The position numbers and the translations under genes were made by a program. From Seinonella peptonophila (GTDB taxonomy: Bacteria; Bacillota; Bacilli; Thermoactinomycetales; Thermoactinomycetaceae): DNA of 64,000 nt. Location: contig NZ_FQVL01000004.1 in assembly GCF_900129355.1 (NCBI RefSeq), forward strand, positions 62,001 through 126,000, written 5' to 3'. This document shows, piece by piece, positions 9,031 to 18,547 of the stretch (position 1 is its first letter; each line of letters opens with the position of its first letter). A model generated the notes under the pieces. That model was not told where the DNA came from, did no database searches, and saw only the letters and a program-made list of their open reading frames with translations.

Positions 9031-9720
9031 TTGATTAACCAAATATTAGTTGTCGATGATGAAAAGGGTATCGCAAATGCGATTGCATATGCGCTGCGAC
9101 GAGAGGGTTATGAAGTAGACACCGCCTATAATGGGAATATAGCATTAGAAAAAGCAGGTCAACTTTCATCATTTATTATGATTCTCGATATTATGATGCC
9201 TGAGAAAGATGGTTATATCGTATGCAGAGAGTTAAGAAAGATGCAATCTAAACAGATTGGAATCATTTTACTAACTGCAAAAAATGATATTGTAGATAAA
9301 GTACTTGGGTTAGAGCTAGGCGCGGATGATTATGTGACAAAACCATTTGATATCCGAGAGTTGTTAGCTCGCGTTAATTCATTAGCTAGAAGATTGAGTG
9401 ATCGAGATATGAAAAGTTCCGATATTTTGCAGGTTGGCTCACTGACGATTGCAAAATCCCAACGAAATGCAATAATTGATGGAGATCAGCTAACATTAAC
9501 ACCAAAAGAATTCGATCTTTTAGTCTTGTTATTTTCTAATCAAGAACGTGTGTTTAGCCGGGAGGAGCTGCTAGAATTAATCTGGGGTGATGACTATTAT
9601 GGAGGAACGCGCACAGTCGACATCCATATCCAGCGTTTGAGGAAAAAGCTGGGTATGGGCGGTCAGCACATGTTGAAAACTGTTTATAAAATTGGCTATA
9701 AAGCAAGTGTAAGGGAATAG
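9031..9720 (+). CDS. OmpR/PhoB-type response regulator
   Basis: 229 residues from the TTG at 9031, which follows GAGAGGGG at seven bases; an upstream extension to 8929 has no ribosome site. The receiver domain has the acidic pair VVDDE, the phospho-acceptor Asp in MILDIMMP and the Thr and Lys in LLTA and TKPF. A winged-helix DNA-binding domain forms the C-terminal 95 residues (RTVDIHIQRLRKKLG). The histidine kinase starts two bases after the stop, so the two are coupled. Probably regulates an envelope response. Confidence 0.95.
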   Translation: MINQILVVDDEKGIANAIAYALRREGYEVDTAYNGNIALEKAGQLSSFIMILDIMMPEKDGYIVCRELRKMQSKQIGIILLTAKNDIVDKVLGLELGADDYVTKPFDIRELLARVNSLARRLSDRDMKSSDILQVGSLTIAKSQRNAIIDGDQLTLTPKEFDLLVLLFSNQERVFSREELLELIWGDDYYGGTRTVDIHIQRLRKKLGMGGQHMLKTVYKIGYKASVRE

Positions 9721-9722
9721 AT

Positions 9723-11210
9723 ATGAGAATTCAATTAAAAGCAGCCTTGTTTTTAGCCGGTTTGTTGCTATTTACAATGAGTCTTTTTAGTATTTTGGTA
9801 TTGCATGGAATCAAGGAAAACTACCAGAATCAAACACAAGGAATGTTGTATCAACAAAGCAAAGCTGCCAACCTCTTTTTGAAACATACTTACACCCAAA
9901 ATCAATTGAATTCACCAGAGAAAGTTTTGTTCTCTGAAGTTTTTATTCATCAACTTAGTTATATGAGTAAGATGAGGGTCATGATCTATGATCAAAAAGA
10001 AGAGCAAATTGCTGATTCAATGGTCACAAACTCTCAAATTATTGCCCCAGATTTAACACGTGTTGCAAAGAAAGGGAAAATCGCATATAAAATTGTAGGA
10101 AATCAACTCATATATGTAGCACCTTTATACGGGATTGATCAACAAATCGGGATGATTCAGTTCATTTATTCTCTGCAATCTTATCTACAATTCTATAGCA
10201 GTATCGAACATTTGTTTATTCGTGTGGGTTTCAGTATTTTTTTTATTAGTTTTATTATTAGCTATCTATATTCCAAGTCGTTAACAAATGCAATATCCAA
10301 ATTAAAAATAATGGCAGAAAGAATTTCAAAAGGAATCTATCTACATACACCATTAAAAAGAAAAGATGAGTTAGGGAAATTAAGTCATCAAATCGTAGAT
10401 ATGGGCAACACGATTGCGCAGAATATTGATCACTTAAAAGATGAACAGAAGAAGTTAGAACATGCGCTTCGACAAGTAAAGATGTTGGAAAGTAAACAAA
10501 AGATTTTTATCAATAGTGTTACACATGAACTAAAAACACCGTTAACAGTGATTCATACATATGTAGATTTAATGGACATGTATCAGGATGATGAAGAATT
10601 ATTAAAAGATGCACGTTACCACTTAAAACAGGAGTCAGAAAGACTTCATGGAATGGTTGAAAGGGTACTTCAACTAGCATCAATAGAAAAATATGAATTT
10701 TCGATGCGTGCAGAGCTAGTAGAACTAGATATAATATTATTAGAACAGTGTAGAAGAATGAGTCAAAAAGCACAAAAATATCAAGTTTCGATTGAACATA
10801 ACATTGAAAAATCCTTATATGTATGGGTTGATCAAGAGATTGTGATTCGTATCTTTTTAAATCTAATCGATAATGCGATCAAGTATAATCGCCCAAATGG
10901 AAAGGTTGAAGTATCTACAAAGCAGGAAGACGGGAAAATACGAATTTTCATCAAGGATACAGGAATCGGTATACCTTCAGAGCAGTGGGAAAGAGTTTTT
11001 GAACCTTTTTATATCGTTCATGAAGAACGTTCGAAAGAAACGGGTGGAAGTGGATTAGGACTCTCCTTAGTAAAAGAATGGGTGACACAACAAAGAGGGA
11101 CAATCGAGATTTTAGAATCAAGTGATCAAGGTACTTGTTTTCTACTTACCTTTCCAAGATTCGATCTAGATCACGAGCATATACATCTAACGAAAGAGGA
11201 TAGGAATTGA
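9723..11210 (+). CDS. Membrane sensor histidine kinase
   Basis: 495 residues. One membrane helix at residues 5-28, an extracellular sensor of about 130 residues, a second helix near 160-185, then HAMP, the HisKA dimerisation helix with phospho-His in SVTHELKTPL, and a HATPase domain with N (NLIDNAIKYN), G1 (DTGIGI) and G2 (GGSGLGLSLV) boxes. It partners the regulator immediately upstream. Its 3' end overlaps the propeller lipoprotein gene by four bases, so that lipoprotein probably belongs to the signalling unit. Signal not known. Confidence 0.95.
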   Translation: MRIQLKAALFLAGLLLFTMSLFSILVLHGIKENYQNQTQGMLYQQSKAANLFLKHTYTQNQLNSPEKVLFSEVFIHQLSYMSKMRVMIYDQKEEQIADSMVTNSQIIAPDLTRVAKKGKIAYKIVGNQLIYVAPLYGIDQQIGMIQFIYSLQSYLQFYSSIEHLFIRVGFSIFFISFIISYLYSKSLTNAISKLKIMAERISKGIYLHTPLKRKDELGKLSHQIVDMGNTIAQNIDHLKDEQKKLEHALRQVKMLESKQKIFINSVTHELKTPLTVIHTYVDLMDMYQDDEELLKDARYHLKQESERLHGMVERVLQLASIEKYEFSMRAELVELDIILLEQCRRMSQKAQKYQVSIEHNIEKSLYVWVDQEIVIRIFLNLIDNAIKYNRPNGKVEVSTKQEDGKIRIFIKDTGIGIPSEQWERVFEPFYIVHEERSKETGGSGLGLSLVKEWVTQQRGTIEILESSDQGTCFLLTFPRFDLDHEHIHLTKEDRN

Positions 11211-12280
11211 AAAAGTATTTCTTATTGACGCTGACCCTGGTTTTATCGGGTTGTATAAATGCAATGGAAAGTCAACCTAAGGTGAAAGTCATAGATGATC
11301 ATCAATTAGCACCTTATAATCAATTGGTGGTTCAGAAAATTGATCAAATCTATAATCAAAGTGGGGAAGATTGGAAAGATGATCTAACCCTCTTGGTCGC
11401 GAGACCGAATTCTCAACTGCCGATTGGTTCCGAGTTAGATGATGGGACAAAGACGCCATATCTAAACCTTTATCAATATCAATTAAACAATCGGCAAGCA
11501 AAGCTTGTGAAGGGAGAAGCAAGTAATCAAGTAAATGCAAGATATTCCCCTAATAAACGACATATCTTTTATCATTCCATTCAAAATATTGACCCAATCG
11601 GCAAAGGAGTTATTATTGATTTAATGAATCAATCTGTTCATCCAGTAGAAACCAAAATGGAATTGGATCAAGCCATGGGGCAATGGATAAACTCACAACA
11701 AATTATTTATGCTACTTTCGAAACAAACCAAATTTATTTGATGAACATTGCGGGTAAGAGTCAACATATTCCCATCTCAAAACCATTGGCAGTAGATGGA
11801 ATTGCTAAGTTAGGTCAGTATATATATTTTGTGACCCCTGATTCAAAGCTATATCGTTTAGCAGGGAAAAAATTGAGTCTGATGAAAAATGATGTTCAAG
11901 CGTTTGCTTTTTCTCCAAATGGACAACGATTGATTCTTCGATTGGCAAAGCCAGATCACCATGAGCAAGAAAGCCTGACGATCACTGATCGAAATGGAAA
12001 TGAGCAGTCACCAGTCATTCAGACAGGAGGCTCAATTGGAGAAGTAAGTTGGTCGCCAGATCAAAAAACGGTTGCTTATTCTGTGCTTGCAGATGATGAG
12101 AAAAAAAGGGGGCTTTTTATTTACAATATCCGAACACAACGAAGCACAAAAATATTAACAGATCAAACTACCTTTTCTAACCTGAGATGGAGCCCATCTG
12201 GTAAAAAATTATCGGTTACGGATACTATAGAAAAGGAAGGAAAATATACTTATTTAAATTCAATCATTTCATTTAAGTAA
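11207..12280 (+). CDS. Lipoprotein with TolB/WD40-like propeller repeats
   Basis: 357 residues starting at TTG 11207, which overlaps the kinase stop. Signal peptide ends in lipobox LSGC. The mature part contains repeated blades of the type FSPNGQRLILR, WSPDQKTVAYS and WSPSGKKLSVT, typical of PD40/TolB propellers. Third gene of the regulator-kinase operon; it may present or bind the ligand for the kinase at the cell surface, which is inference from gene order. Confidence 0.85.
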   Translation: MKKYFLLTLTLVLSGCINAMESQPKVKVIDDHQLAPYNQLVVQKIDQIYNQSGEDWKDDLTLLVARPNSQLPIGSELDDGTKTPYLNLYQYQLNNRQAKLVKGEASNQVNARYSPNKRHIFYHSIQNIDPIGKGVIIDLMNQSVHPVETKMELDQAMGQWINSQQIIYATFETNQIYLMNIAGKSQHIPISKPLAVDGIAKLGQYIYFVTPDSKLYRLAGKKLSLMKNDVQAFAFSPNGQRLILRLAKPDHHEQESLTITDRNGNEQSPVIQTGGSIGEVSWSPDQKTVAYSVLADDEKKRGLFIYNIRTQRSTKILTDQTTFSNLRWSPSGKKLSVTDTIEKEGKYTYLNSIISFK

Positions 12281-12444
12281 TCAAAAGTTTACAACTCAGA
12301 AACATTTTGGATGATTGTTGGAAATACATCTTCTTTAGAATAAAAGAGTAATAAAACAAAAGATTGATTCGACATCAAAGAATGTGGAGATTTCGAATCA
12401 ATAAGAGAGAACCAATTTTTGTGAGTCAATCAGGAGGTACTTGG

Positions 12445-12966
12445 ATGATCAAAGTAGGAAAAGTAATTGTCGCTACTGCCGTTTTAGCAGGAGGATTTTT
12501 TGGTGCTTTTACAACGAATGAAGTGAGCCATGCAGCACCAGTTGTCAAAACAGTGAATGTACAGCATCAAAAGACGATTAAAGATACAGTAAACAAAGCA
12601 AAACAGGGAAAAACCATTAACAGTGATAAAACCGGAGTCGGCTCTACTAGCGCTCAGATTAAGAAGCGTTGGGGTAAACCAGATGCAGGTTCTGATAAAG
12701 AAAATTTATATTACAGCAAATGGAGATTATATTTCCAATTGGAGCATGACAAAACTGTATCTCTATATTCTAATGACAAACGATTTGATAACATCACTGT
12801 CCAAGAAGTGAAAAAAGAAGCAGGTCAAAAACCATATAAAACACGCTCTGGAGCAGATGCATACTACCTTGATTACAAAGAAGGCAAGTATACTTTGACA
12901 TTTGGATTCTACTATGATGATCATGGGAAACCTAGCACATTGAAAGAAGTTTCTGTTTCTAAGTAG
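12445..12966 (+). CDS. Secreted YjgB-like (DUF4309) protein
   Basis: 173 residues from ATG 12445, seven bases after a perfect AGGAGG; the frame extends to 12364 without ribosome site. A Sec signal peptide ends near VSHAAP. The mature domain has the YjgB hallmark VGSTSAQIKKRWGKPD followed by a beta-rich region. The family is exported and of unknown function; in Bacillus yjgB belongs to sigma-controlled envelope genes. It lies 164 bp behind the two-component operon and may be its target. Confidence 0.8.
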   Translation: MIKVGKVIVATAVLAGGFFGAFTTNEVSHAAPVVKTVNVQHQKTIKDTVNKAKQGKTINSDKTGVGSTSAQIKKRWGKPDAGSDKENLYYSKWRLYFQLEHDKTVSLYSNDKRFDNITVQEVKKEAGQKPYKTRSGADAYYLDYKEGKYTLTFGFYYDDHGKPSTLKEVSVSK

Positions 12967-12985
12967 TAAAAATAAAGAAAAAGAA

Positions 12986-13017
12986 GGCCCACAGCAGAGA
13001 AGCTATGGGTCTTTTTT
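12986..13017 (+). terminator. Intrinsic terminator behind the YjgB-like gene
   Basis: Arms GGCCCACAGC and GCTATGGGTC with loop AGAGA, followed by TTTTTT. Good stem, correct orientation. Confidence 0.85.
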
Positions 13018-13059
13018 ATGCTTAATTTGGCCATCCCCATCGTAATGAGGGGTTATTCA

Positions 13060-14229
13060 TCATAGATATCTTTTGGATGTAAAAAGAAAGCAAAATAAAT
13101 ATATCAGGCACATCAATGAAATAAATCCAAATCCACCAAATATATCAACTTTGGAAGCGAAAAAACCAAAACCTACACCTATTAACATAATAAAGATTTT
13201 CTCGCCTAGATTTTGAAAGGAATCAAGGGTTGCGCGTAAGGAAGAATCAATTCTGTGATGTAGGTAACCTGTTGTGGTTGGCTCGATTAGTCCTGTACAT
13301 ATACAAATGATGAGTATCATGATCAAGCTTGTTATGTTGTGTATCCAAGTGATATAGAGAAAGCAAAATGTGATTGCACTAAGCATGACGATGAAAATAG
13401 TACGATAAGGATAACGGCGTATCAATATATGTGCAAACAGGTTGCCTGGTATCCTCGATATCATCATACTAGCAGAGAATAGACCGAAATAGAGAACGGG
13501 TATGTTTAGTCCTTTTAAATAGAGCTGCCAAAATTCATCGATGTAATTTAAAACAGCGCCTGTAATCATACCTGTCAGGACAGTTAGATAAATTCCTGGG
13601 TGGTTCCGAAAAAAACGCAGTGAAGTGACTACATAGTCTTTGATAGAAGTTAATTCATCTAGTTCGCTTTTGATAGGTGGTTCTACTAATGTAAATGATA
13701 AGCATAAGGCGATTAACATACTGATCAACGAGATCCAATAATTAAATTCAAATCCAAAACGATGGGCAAGAAACCCTCCAGATAATGCTGCAAGCAATGC
13801 TGATATGAGCTCTATTGCATGAAGTCGTCCTACATATTTTTCAAATGTACTTGCATTTCCTGTAAACAATAGAGAATCAAACAATAATGCTTTCTCTGAA
13901 CCACTGATGGAAGCATTTCCTATACCTGCTATTAACATGACAACAGCAAAATGCCAAAAACTTGAGGCAAAGACTAAGATCAAGAATTCGAAGCACCCTA
14001 GCAATATACCTAATATGATCATCTGTTTACGACCCCAGCGATCGGCAATGATCCCAGTGGGGACTTCAAATAAAATCACAGTGAGTGAATAGATCATTTC
14101 TGCATAGACTACTTGTGCAATGGTTATTCCGTGCTGTTCCCAAAATAATCGTTCAATCACATAGGCCAAAATGAAGTGGTTGAAAAAACAGATTAAGTAC
14201 AATTTTTTCGTGTTATTGAAATCGTTCAC
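13060..14229 (-). CDS. Major facilitator superfamily transporter
   Basis: About 389 residues with twelve predicted membrane helices; the A-type loop motif GIIADRWGRKQMI lies after the second helix. Likely a drug or metabolite exporter; no substrate can be named. The start is uncertain: GTG 14229 lies ten bases after GAGAGG and is chosen, while ATG at 14238 or 14259 would lengthen the N-terminus without a better ribosome site. It stands alone between convergent and divergent neighbours. Confidence 0.85.
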   Translation of the reverse strand: MNDFNNTKKLYLICFFNHFILAYVIERLFWEQHGITIAQVVYAEMIYSLTVILFEVPTGIIADRWGRKQMIILGILLGCFEFLILVFASSFWHFAVVMLIAGIGNASISGSEKALLFDSLLFTGNASTFEKYVGRLHAIELISALLAALSGGFLAHRFGFEFNYWISLISMLIALCLSFTLVEPPIKSELDELTSIKDYVVTSLRFFRNHPGIYLTVLTGMITGAVLNYIDEFWQLYLKGLNIPVLYFGLFSASMMISRIPGNLFAHILIRRYPYRTIFIVMLSAITFCFLYITWIHNITSLIMILIICICTGLIEPTTTGYLHHRIDSSLRATLDSFQNLGEKIFIMLIGVGFGFFASKVDIFGGFGFISLMCLIYLFCFLFTSKRYL

Positions 14230-14238
14230 ACCATTCAT

Positions 14239-14714
14239 TCCTCTCTTTTTGAAATCCATTGACTTGGATTTCGGAGGAGGAGATCGTGAACGAGTATCGT
14301 GTCCGGTTTAGCTAGGAGGACGGATATTTGACATTTTTCTCTCTCATTTCTATATGGATTGAGTTCTCATACAGGCATTCCATGATTCTTTGGTGTTAGA
14401 TAAGAGTAAGCAGATGATTCCAATTATAAGTATACAATCTAAACGCTCAAAAGTGGGGAGATAACTATCGATTTTAATGACTTCTGATCGAGGAACTTAT
14501 CGATGAAATGTTAGAGAACTTAAATGAAATATTTCTGAAACTAACGAAGTAAATACAACAGAGGATAAATCCTAACAGATCGTAAGAAGGGTTCGTTAAT
14601 ATCCTATGATTCTTTCAAGATCCTATGGCACTTTTAAGTGCGTACTTCCCATATGTATCGATCATATTCATACTAAACGTTATAAACCTAGATTAAATGA
14701 AAGAAGGGACCAAG
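14239..14714. other. Non-coding gap of about 480 bp
   Basis: AT-rich DNA between the divergent MFS and oxidoreductase genes. It must hold both promoters. No hairpin, repeat or clear gene remnant was recognised. Confidence 0.5.
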
Positions 14715-15290
14715 ATGAAAGTTTTAACAGTAGTCAGTCACCCTAGAAGAAATTCGCTTACGTTTGCCGCAGCAGAAAAACTGGTTCAAGGTTTAAAAGA
14801 TGCAGGACATGATACGGAGATTTTAGATTTACATCGGATTGGTTTTAACCCTGTACTCTGGGAAGCGGACGAACCCGATATTTCAGTAGAGCGCCCTCAG
14901 TACTCTCCAGAAGTAGAACGGGAAATCGAAAGAATGGATCAGTTCGATGGATTAGCATATGTTTTTCCACTTTGGTGGTATAGCTTGCCCGCCATGTTAA
15001 AAGGATATATCGACCGTGTCTGGAATTATGGATATGCATATGGTACAAGTAAACTTCATCATCAGCATGTATTATGGTTGATCCTAGCTGCTGCAGGTTC
15101 TCAAGATCTAACGAAACGAAAATATGATGAGATGATTGATCATTATCTTCATGTTGGATTAGCTGATTATGTTGGCATCCCAGATTCTAAAGTCGCATAC
15201 TTGTATGAAACGTTGAAAGGCGATCCAAAACATATTGAACAATTACTGGATCAAGCGTATCAACAAGGACTCAATTATGGTAAAGAATAA
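14715..15290 (+). CDS. NAD(P)H oxidoreductase (quinone-reductase/KefF-like flavoprotein)
   Basis: 191 residues, start ATG 14715 after AAGAAGGG. The flavodoxin-like fold is indicated by the N-terminal strand MKVLTVVSHPRRNSLT (FMN/FAD phosphate loop) and by VFPLWWYSLPAMLKGYIDRV, the family signature near the flavin. Enzymes of this family transfer two electrons from NAD(P)H to quinones; some partner KefC-type channels, which are not present here. Probably a detoxification enzyme. Confidence 0.9.
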   Translation: MKVLTVVSHPRRNSLTFAAAEKLVQGLKDAGHDTEILDLHRIGFNPVLWEADEPDISVERPQYSPEVEREIERMDQFDGLAYVFPLWWYSLPAMLKGYIDRVWNYGYAYGTSKLHHQHVLWLILAAAGSQDLTKRKYDEMIDHYLHVGLADYVGIPDSKVAYLYETLKGDPKHIEQLLDQAYQQGLNYGKE

Positions 15291-15444
15291 AAGATAATCT
15301 TTGAAGCAGCTTCGAGGATTCAAAATAATCGTGATTCCGGAACCCATATTGGGAATATTTCGACCAATGACCATATGCACCCACCTGTCCACCCTTCTGA
15401 TCAGGGATGGGCGGCGGGTGCGGTTGGCGTACTTCAGAGTAGGA

Positions 15445-16164
15445 TCAGTTTTGAGAGACCAGGGTCACCAGACCATCATCGTTGATCTTCCACCATTCGT
15501 TGCCGACGAGGTTCGGAAACCTCAGAGCGGCGGGCAAGTGTTCCTTCCCCTCCGGTCCACTCAAGCATCCGTTGTCCGTCATCTGCTTGACCTGGAAGGT
15601 GTTCTGCGAGTGGTTGATCGTCAGATTGAGCCCGCCTCCAGAGATCCGGGTGCAGGTTTGACCGTCGATCTTCTCCGGTTCCACCTGCACATCGTCCAGG
15701 TTGCCGGGGAAGAAGTCCACCCAACCGAACTTGTTGTAGATCGACACGAGGGAAGTGCCGCGGACGAGCTCGAACTGGAGGGTACGGGCGTCCGTCACAG
15801 TGCCCTTGTGGTCGAACATCCACCATGAGCTGCCCGTGAGTTCCACCAAGGTGCTGTCGGGAAGCCCCTCGATCATGGCCACACAGCCGCCTTCCGGGCT
15901 CTGCGTCACCTGGAAGATGTTCAAGGCATGGTCGATTTTCAGGTTGAGCCCGCCTCCGGAGAGGTTGGTGTAACGCTCACCATCGATGTTCGCTTCTTTC
16001 TCACTGATGGCGAAATTGTCGTCGGGGTAGAAGATGACACTGCCGCGCCCGTCAGTGACCTCGATCGAGAGATAGTAGGAGCGATCGCTGGGCATGATGG
16101 TGCATTCGAGCTTCCTGATGGGGTACTCGTCGACGTCGACGACGATGATGTCGTTGTCGTCCAT
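15445..16164 (-). CDS. GC-rich orphan protein with two copies of a ~100-residue domain
   Basis: 239 residues, start at ATG 16164 six bases after GGAGG. Base composition is far above the surroundings, with GC-ending codons dominating. The protein consists of two homologous halves, about residues 1-128 and 129-239, each carrying a V-x-F-x-P strand, the block SGGGLNL, a GC pair (GGCVAM, NGCLSG) and a terminal WW with D-x-x-G-x-V. The second half aligns closely with the single-domain protein at 18171. No signal peptide or membrane segment is seen, so it is probably cytoplasmic. No known family was recognised. Its promoter and leader lie at 16202-16317. Confidence 0.8.
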   Translation of the reverse strand: MDDNDIIVVDVDEYPIRKLECTIMPSDRSYYLSIEVTDGRGSVIFYPDDNFAISEKEANIDGERYTNLSGGGLNLKIDHALNIFQVTQSPEGGCVAMIEGLPDSTLVELTGSSWWMFDHKGTVTDARTLQFELVRGTSLVSIYNKFGWVDFFPGNLDDVQVEPEKIDGQTCTRISGGGLNLTINHSQNTFQVKQMTDNGCLSGPEGKEHLPAALRFPNLVGNEWWKINDDGLVTLVSQN

Positions 16165-16201
16165 CATGATCCTCCAATGGTCAGAAACCAACCTTAGATA
16201 T

Positions 16202-16270
16202 GTCATCTCGATTTCTCGAAGCTTCACATCAAGGTCGATGCGAATCCCGCGCGGGTGCATGTGCGGAATA
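16202..16270 (-). promoter_or_regulatory. Conserved 5' leader shared by two GC-rich cassettes (copy 1)
   Basis: On the minus strand this transcribed region contains TTCCGCA, a partly complementary GCGGGAT, and then blocks TCGCATC and GATGTG-AGCTTCGAGA with AATCGAGA, nearly identical to 18548-18617 in front of the paralogue. The block is also open in the reading frame of the gene (RIDLDVKLREIE), and the same peptide-level pattern is seen in the other copy (RINLDVELREIE), so it could be old coding sequence instead of a regulatory leader. Confidence 0.6.
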
Positions 16271-16288
16271 GGGCGTTTAGCTATTTTC

Positions 16289-16317
16289 AATATAAGGAAA
16301 AACGGAAATTTGTGCAA
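16289..16317 (-). promoter_or_regulatory. Sigma-A promoter of the GC-rich cassette 1
   Basis: Minus strand: TTGCAC (16312-16317), a 17-base spacer, and TATATT (16289-16294). The promoter is AT-rich and host-like although the gene it serves is GC-rich. The conserved leader begins about 20 bases downstream. Confidence 0.65.
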
Positions 16318-16585
16318 TGGTGCGTTCATTATCAAATAAACGTAGAGATAAAATGAATTTATATATTGGCGAACTGATAAGAAACTGATTAAGTGATACG
16401 AGAAAAGGAGATGCTTGATCTAGAATTGCTCAACTTTTAAGTTGCACAAGAAATTTATGATATGAATAGGGGATATTATCCAACTTTATATACAAGTATT
16501 TACAATTCGTTTAATTAGGGTTTCTATCGTTTGTAGAATTTTATAATATAAGGGTAACTCTTACATTTGAAACGAGGTGCTGTTG

Positions 16586-17851
16586 TTGAGCGCGCAAAGT
16601 TTATTTAAACAACTTGACTATTCCTCTACTCATTTTCCAATAGATAAGGAAGAAACGTTAAAAGCTTTGTATGTTGGTGAATTTGGTAGTTTAACGGTTG
16701 AAGAGATTAACGCAGTTAGGATGGAGATTCAACAGCATCGTTCACATTATCGAAATCTTGGTAACTTAGACGTCCAACAAAGCCGTATTGATAGTTATCA
16801 AGCGATTCAAGAGGATCAGATGAACATATGGTTTGGGGAAAGCTGGGGAGTATTGCAACAAGATGCAAGGACTTTTGAAGGATCTATATACGAGGCGATA
16901 GTCCCTACATACTCTAAAAAGGAATTCATGGATAAAAGGAGTAGTTTACAACTTCTTCAAATGGAAATTGATTTGCAACAGAATGAGTTTAAGCAAGCGA
17001 TTAATCATTTACCCGCTGAACAAAGAAATTTTCTCTCGAATCGGATTAACTTTTTTAATCGAGTTCAGAATAACATCACACAAGCGTTTGAACAGAGTAA
17101 ATCAAGTCCAGATGTATTATTTCGGCAAATTCCCCGTGTGAAAGAGAGTGAAGTGGCACAAGGGTTTTATGATTTAGCAAAGGGTAACGTTCATACATTA
17201 CATCCAGAGCAAACAGCAACTATGAAAAACCGTCTGAGCGAGTATTTGTTTGCATCTAGTGAATTGAATCAAGTGTTAAGGGATCATTTTCCTTTTTATC
17301 TTGATCATATTGGAAATTTGCAAACTGGAGCCGAGTTAACGGATACTGATCGTGCCGTATTTCACGCATCAGATAAGATGCATGATGCAGAACGAAATTT
17401 CCGAGGAAATAAAGCAACCTCGTTAATCGCTACTGTAGGTCAAAAACTTTCCTTTGAAACCACTCACGGAAAAAATAGTCCCAATCAGCAGTTAACATCA
17501 GACCAGCAAGAAAAAGTAGCGGAAGACTTAAAAGAGATATATGAATTATTGACTATGACCAAGAATCAAAGAAATGAAATGTTTGGACAAGCAAGTAGGG
17601 CATTTGGATCTGATCCATATATGATCACTCAGTTGCAACACTCAGATCAACTATTCAGTACAGTTGAACAAAATTTGGGTCAATTGGCAAAAGCGAATTG
17701 GCATCTATCACAGCCTGAGCAAAAACAAACAGCAAGACAAAAACTAAGTGGGATGTTCCGAAAGTCATTGCAAGTTGCACAAAAACCATTCAAACCGAAA
17801 GGTCTAATATCAAAGCGAGAAAATGAATCAGGACGGGAATCAGCTCGATAA
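16586..17851 (+). CDS. Helical orphan protein between two GC-rich cassettes
   Basis: 421 residues from TTG 16586, six bases after GAGGTG. Composition is rich in Gln, Glu, Asn and Lys, with long amphipathic helices throughout, including LQLLQMEIDLQQNEFKQAIN and several later coiled-coil-like stretches; no signal peptide or membrane helix. The C-terminus is basic and Ser/Arg-rich (after FRKSLQVAQKPFKPKG). No family was recognised. Base use is host-like, unlike the two paralogous GC-rich genes on either side, which are on the opposite strand. Confidence 0.75.
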   Translation: MSAQSLFKQLDYSSTHFPIDKEETLKALYVGEFGSLTVEEINAVRMEIQQHRSHYRNLGNLDVQQSRIDSYQAIQEDQMNIWFGESWGVLQQDARTFEGSIYEAIVPTYSKKEFMDKRSSLQLLQMEIDLQQNEFKQAINHLPAEQRNFLSNRINFFNRVQNNITQAFEQSKSSPDVLFRQIPRVKESEVAQGFYDLAKGNVHTLHPEQTATMKNRLSEYLFASSELNQVLRDHFPFYLDHIGNLQTGAELTDTDRAVFHASDKMHDAERNFRGNKATSLIATVGQKLSFETTHGKNSPNQQLTSDQQEKVAEDLKEIYELLTMTKNQRNEMFGQASRAFGSDPYMITQLQHSDQLFSTVEQNLGQLAKANWHLSQPEQKQTARQKLSGMFRKSLQVAQKPFKPKGLISKRENESGRESAR

Positions 17852-17894
17852 CACGTATCCAAATTAGTTGGGTGAAAATGATAGAGCTTGATAG

Positions 17895-18056
17895 ATAAAG
17901 TCATGGGATGCTTGTGATTGGGGTTCATGGAGACATTCCGATCCGGCTTGTAATGATGTGTGGCTATCTCATTTATCTAAACCTTATAAAATGGAATCGA
18001 ATATTGGAGAGTATGAATGGTCGCTTGAAGATGTATGTATCATTCCATTCAAATGA
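17895..18056 (+). pseudogene. C-terminal gene remnant, Trp-rich
   Basis: A 53-codon open stretch with protein-like composition (WDACDWGSWRHSDP, EYEWSLEDVCIIPFK) ending in TGA at 18054-18056. No start with ribosome site precedes it. It looks like the tail of a gene whose front is missing, adjoining the GC-rich cassette; family not recognised. Confidence 0.4.
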
Positions 18057-18095
18057 TGGTTTGTGAGGTTGTTTGGATAAAGGAGCCTATTCAGA

Positions 18096-18138
18096 GCGGA
18101 AAAAGCGATGCCCCGCGCCGCCCCAAAGGGACGGCACG
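18096..18138 (-). terminator. GC-rich terminator of cassette 2
   Basis: On the minus strand, arms CCCGTGCCG and CGGCGCGGG around an 11-base loop, with TTTTTCC a few bases later. It directly follows the paralogue gene, so the cassette carries its own terminator. Confidence 0.7.
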
Positions 18139-18170
18139 GGACACAGCAGTTGATGCTCGGTTCCGGAGGC

Positions 18171-18512
18171 TCAGGAGGTCGCGGCGATGACCTCGCCCTG
18201 GTCGTCGAACGACCACCAGGTCAGGCCGGTGAGGTGAGGCTGACCGAAGGTGTCGGGCTCGTCGTTCCTCCCGTCGATCGAGCTCAGGCACCCGGTCACC
18301 GTCATCTTCACGACCAGGAAGCAGCGGTGCTTCGTGTCGACGATGATGTCGAGCCCGCTGCCGCTGATCCGGATGATGGGGCCCTCGATCACCTGGACGT
18401 CGTCGATGTCGGTCGGGAAGAACTGCACCCGTCCGCGCTCGTCGGTGATCTCCACCGTGGGGCTGCTGTTGTGCCCGCCGCGCTTGATCTCGTAGCTGAT
18501 GGTCCCCGTCAT
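18171..18512 (-). CDS. GC-rich orphan protein, single copy of the ~100-residue domain
   Basis: 113 residues from ATG 18512, six bases after a perfect AGGAGG. It matches the second half of the protein at 15445: DERGRVQFFPTDIDDVQV against FGWVDFFPGNLDDVQV, IRISGSGLDI against TRISGGGLNL, TGCLSS against NGCLSG, and LTGLTWWSFDDQGEV against LVGNEWWKINDDGLV. Strong GC bias at third positions. No signal peptide, no membrane helix, no family recognised. Own leader (18548-18617) and own GC-rich terminator. Confidence 0.8.
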   Translation of the reverse strand: MTGTISYEIKRGGHNSSPTVEITDERGRVQFFPTDIDDVQVIEGPIIRISGSGLDIIVDTKHRCFLVVKMTVTGCLSSIDGRNDEPDTFGQPHLTGLTWWSFDDQGEVIAATS

Positions 18513-18547
18513 GGGAGTCCTCCTTGGGCTAGGCATCAATCTTGACT

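Noticed and set aside
15301-16339. Open frames opposite or out of phase with the cassette 1 gene
   Set aside because: Same effect of high GC; Arg/Val/Asp-biased composition, no ribosome sites.
18108-18545. 145-codon plus-strand frame over cassette 2
   Set aside because: Shadow of the 113-residue minus-strand gene, which has AGGAGG and a homologue at 15445.
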